The translations under genes and the position numbers were made by a program. A stretch of DNA of 64,000 bases from Aliidiomarina sedimenti (GTDB lineage Bacteria > Pseudomonadota > Gammaproteobacteria > Enterobacterales > Alteromonadaceae): contig NZ_PIPN01000002.1 in the NCBI RefSeq assembly GCF_003986955.1, positions 310,001-374,000 on the forward strand, read 5' to 3'. A model generated the notes under the pieces. That model made no database searches, had not been told where the DNA came from, and worked only from the letters and a program-made list of their open reading frames with translations. Shown here piece after piece: positions 62,019 to 64,000 of the stretch. Within the stretch, counting starts at the first letter, position 1; each line of letters begins with the position of its first letter.

Positions 62019-63782
62019 ATGCGCCTCTCTCTTGTCGCCGCTTCGGTATTAATGCTTAGCGCCTGCGCCAGTACCACGCCGTCGCCTTCAACTCAGTCTA
62101 ATCAGGCTCAATCTCAGACTCAAAGTCACCCTGACCGAGCATTTACCAGTCTCGCTCAGCAGGCCTGGGACTATCAGAAAGAGCAGAGCCACCCTCAGGA
62201 CGGGTTACTGGACATTTCTCCTCAGGCGCTCGCTGAGCGGCATGCTCAGCGCCTTGAGTTTTTTCAGCAGCTTGAAGCCATTGATGCGCGGACACTAAGT
62301 ACTCAAAACCGTATTAACCGCGACATGATTATGTACAGCCTGGCCAATGACATTGATCAATATGAATTCAATGCGCACCTGATGCCGCTAACCAACGAAT
62401 TTGGTTTCCACAGTGCGATTGCCAGTTTAGCCGGGCAAGCACAGCTCGTCAGCGAGCAGGACTACGCCAATCATTTACAACAGCTGCGTGCAATTCCGGC
62501 CTATTTCGAGCAGCAGATGGCCTATATGCGTCAAGGCATCGAGCAGGGTATTACCCAACCCGCGATTGTGCTTTCAGGGTTCACCGATGGTATTCAGTCC
62601 TATGTTGCCGGAGACCCCAGAGAAAGCGTTTTTTATCGGCCTTTCGCACAGAGTTCGTCGCACCTAAGCGAGCAGCAGTACAGTGAATTCGAAATGGAAG
62701 CGCAGACCGTCATTGCCACCGAGGTCAACACCGCGTATCAGGACTTCTATGACTTTATGCAGAATGAATACCTGCCCAATGCGCGACGCTCTATAGCCGC
62801 GACTGCTTTACCCCATGGAGAGCGCTTTTATACCAACCGGGCACAGCATTACACCACCACCGACTTAACCCCGGCAGAAATCCACCAGATCGGGCTTGAC
62901 GAGGTCGCCCGTATTCGCGCTGAAATGCGTGAGGTTATTGAAGAAGTTGGTTTCGATGGCAGTTTTGCTGAATTTATTCAGTTCCTGCGCAGCGACGATC
63001 AGTTCTATGCCGGCAGTGACGACGAACTACTGCGCGAGGCAGCTTACATCGCCAAACGGGCCGATGCTGCGTTACCCGCCTTGTTCAGACATTTGCCACG
63101 CACGCCGTATGGTGTTGAGCCGGTTCCGGCCGAAATAGCCCCCAATTACACCACTGGCCGCTATGTCCGAGCCAATCGCGATGATCAGCCTGGTTTTTAC
63201 TGGGTTAATACCTACGCGCTGGACCGTCGGCCGCTGTATGAACTGGAAGCCCTGACCTTGCACGAGGCCGTTCCAGGCCATCACCTGCAAATTGCACTGG
63301 CGCAGGAAATGGACCAGTTACCTGAATACCGCCGTGAGATCTACATTTCCGCATTCGGCGAAGGCTGGGGACTGTACGCTGAGTATCTGGGGCTCGAAAT
63401 GGGCTTCTACACAGACCCCTACAGTAACTTTGGGCGTTTAACCTACGAAATGTGGCGCGCTGCTCGTCTGGTCGTCGACACTGGCATGCACACCATGGGC
63501 TGGAGCCGCGACCGAGCGGTCGAGTACATGGCCAGCAATACAGCCTTGTCGATGCATAACGTGAATACCGAGATAGACCGCTACATCAGCTGGCCTGGCC
63601 AGGCGTTGTCATACAAACTAGGTGCTCTGAAGATCAAAGAGCTGCGTGCGCTGGCTGAAGAACAGCTGGGTAATGACTTTGATGTTCGTGAGTTCCACTA
63701 CCAGATACTCAAAAATGGCAGTGTGCCGTTACAAACACTGGAAGCCAATATTCAACGTTACCTGGAGGAAACCGCACAGTAA
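62019..63782 (+). CDS. DUF885 zinc-metallopeptidase-like lipoprotein
   Basis: 587 residues. Lipoprotein signal with lipobox LSAC (Cys16), then a Ser/Gln-rich linker to about residue 45. The catalytic region LHEAVPGHHLQ (His415, Glu416, His421, His422) with a downstream FGEGWGLYAEYLG glutamate is the metallopeptidase-like motif of DUF885. RYVRANRDDQPGFYWVNT precedes it. Probably releases amino acids from short peptides at the outer membrane or in the periplasm. AAAGGAG precedes the ATG. Followed by a strong terminator. Confidence 0.9.
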   Translation: MRLSLVAASVLMLSACASTTPSPSTQSNQAQSQTQSHPDRAFTSLAQQAWDYQKEQSHPQDGLLDISPQALAERHAQRLEFFQQLEAIDARTLSTQNRINRDMIMYSLANDIDQYEFNAHLMPLTNEFGFHSAIASLAGQAQLVSEQDYANHLQQLRAIPAYFEQQMAYMRQGIEQGITQPAIVLSGFTDGIQSYVAGDPRESVFYRPFAQSSSHLSEQQYSEFEMEAQTVIATEVNTAYQDFYDFMQNEYLPNARRSIAATALPHGERFYTNRAQHYTTTDLTPAEIHQIGLDEVARIRAEMREVIEEVGFDGSFAEFIQFLRSDDQFYAGSDDELLREAAYIAKRADAALPALFRHLPRTPYGVEPVPAEIAPNYTTGRYVRANRDDQPGFYWVNTYALDRRPLYELEALTLHEAVPGHHLQIALAQEMDQLPEYRREIYISAFGEGWGLYAEYLGLEMGFYTDPYSNFGRLTYEMWRAARLVVDTGMHTMGWSRDRAVEYMASNTALSMHNVNTEIDRYISWPGQALSYKLGALKIKELRALAEEQLGNDFDVREFHYQILKNGSVPLQTLEANIQRYLEETAQ

Positions 63783-63813
63783 GCCACTGTCCAGGTTAAA
63801 AACCAGATACAAA

Positions 63814-63838
63814 AAAGCCCCTCGTTGCGAGGGGCTTT
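63814..63838. terminator. Bidirectional rho-independent terminator
   Basis: AAAGCCCCTCG (63814-63824) / CGAGGGGCTTT (63828-63838), loop TTG, with A-run before and TTTCG after. Serves the DUF885 gene and the convergent cytochrome gene. Confidence 0.9.
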
Positions 63839-63897
63839 CGTTAAGTAGCAGGCGCTAACTGATAGAGCTTAGCACTTAGCTAGTAATCACTTAGCTA

Positions 63898-64000
63898 TTA
63901 ATAAAGACCGCTGATGTAACGGGACAGCAGTTCAATGTCTTCGTCGGATAAACGGCTGGCAATGTCACGCATCATTGCGTTCGGATCATTGCTTCGCTCT
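63898..64000 (-). CDS. Cytochrome c family protein, C-terminal fragment
   Basis: Only the last 34 codons lie in the window. The end reads RDIASRLSDEDIELLSRYI then SGLY and stop, the C-terminal helix of class I cytochromes c (c4/c5/c553 types), with NAMM placing a Met where the heme ligand sits. The CxxCH heme motif is outside the window. A periplasmic electron carrier is inferred. Confidence 0.75.
   Translation of the reverse strand, partial: ERSNDPNAMMRDIASRLSDEDIELLSRYISGLY

Noticed and set aside
1-64000. CRISPR arrays, insertion sequences, prophage, integrons or defence islands
   Set aside because: No repeat-spacer pattern, transposase, integrase, restriction-modification or toxin-antitoxin genes were found; repeats are limited to short operator-like palindromes and two tandem duplications.

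Overview
The window is chromosomal DNA from a Gram-negative gammaproteobacterium, most likely a marine or halophilic member of the Alteromonadales (Idiomarina-like is my best guess). The reasons are the YihI-DUF2489 pair, CpdB, QmcA/NfeD, DinG and the AcrAB-type pumps, the many exported or lipidated peptidases and amidohydrolases, and base composition that looks near 50% GC by eye. The genus is inference. No insertion sequence, prophage, CRISPR array, rRNA or tRNA was seen. Coding density is high, with about 50 genes on both strands in short operons. Only two gene-free stretches exceed 300 bp (3618-4095 and 61368-62018).

Layout. 1-4731: an RND efflux pump (permease cut by the left edge, plus adaptor) divergent from a TetR regulator, with paired palindromes and two tandem duplications between them. 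4835-7433: AraC_N-type regulator, glutathione S-transferase and a WYL regulator. 7454-8822: NAD recycling pair PncC-NadE. 8944-17535: secreted metalloprotease, acetyl-CoA hydrolase/transferase, chemoreceptor, ZIP-like permease, phospholipase D-like protein. 17722-20415: SDR enzyme plus a second AraC_N regulator, then an ECF sigma factor with its DUF6768 partner on the other strand. 20621-23363: NfeD, QmcA and a Zur-boxed zinc GTPase. 23396-27945: a divergent ligase/amidotransferase locus (DUF5808, class II glutaminase-type protein, RimK-like ATP-grasp; asparagine-synthase-like amidotransferase and a CBS protein). It resembles the N-acetylglutaminylglutamine-amide osmolyte system but has different partners, and it is the best candidate here for an undescribed pathway.

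28010-38201 is rich in sulfur, glutathione and c-di-GMP functions: YeiH-type exporter, DinG helicase, MBL-rhodanese protein, EAL phosphodiesterase overlapping a ChaC glutathione cyclotransferase, TauE/SafE exporter, diguanylate cyclase, a 58-residue DUF1328 protein and an exported DUF442 phosphatase. 38238-46116 holds an Mpo1-like protein, CpdB, a DUF389 membrane protein, prephenate dehydratase, a serine hydrolase and an isochorismatase-like hydrolase. 46119-50286 is a second RND pump, followed by an SPFH protein resembling plant HIR proteins. 51376-58949 is a run of six minus-strand genes (cysE, cysK, a degenerate beta-lactamase-fold protein, a NaChBac-like sodium channel, an amidohydrolase and gamma-glutamyltranspeptidase). 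The end holds another amidohydrolase, DUF2489-YihI, a region with an orphan minus-strand terminator, a DUF885 peptidase and the 3' end of a cytochrome c gene.

Common themes are peptide and amino-acid scavenging in the periplasm, cysteine/glutathione turnover (GGT, ChaC, CysE/K, GST, persulfide handling), and stress or osmotic adaptation.
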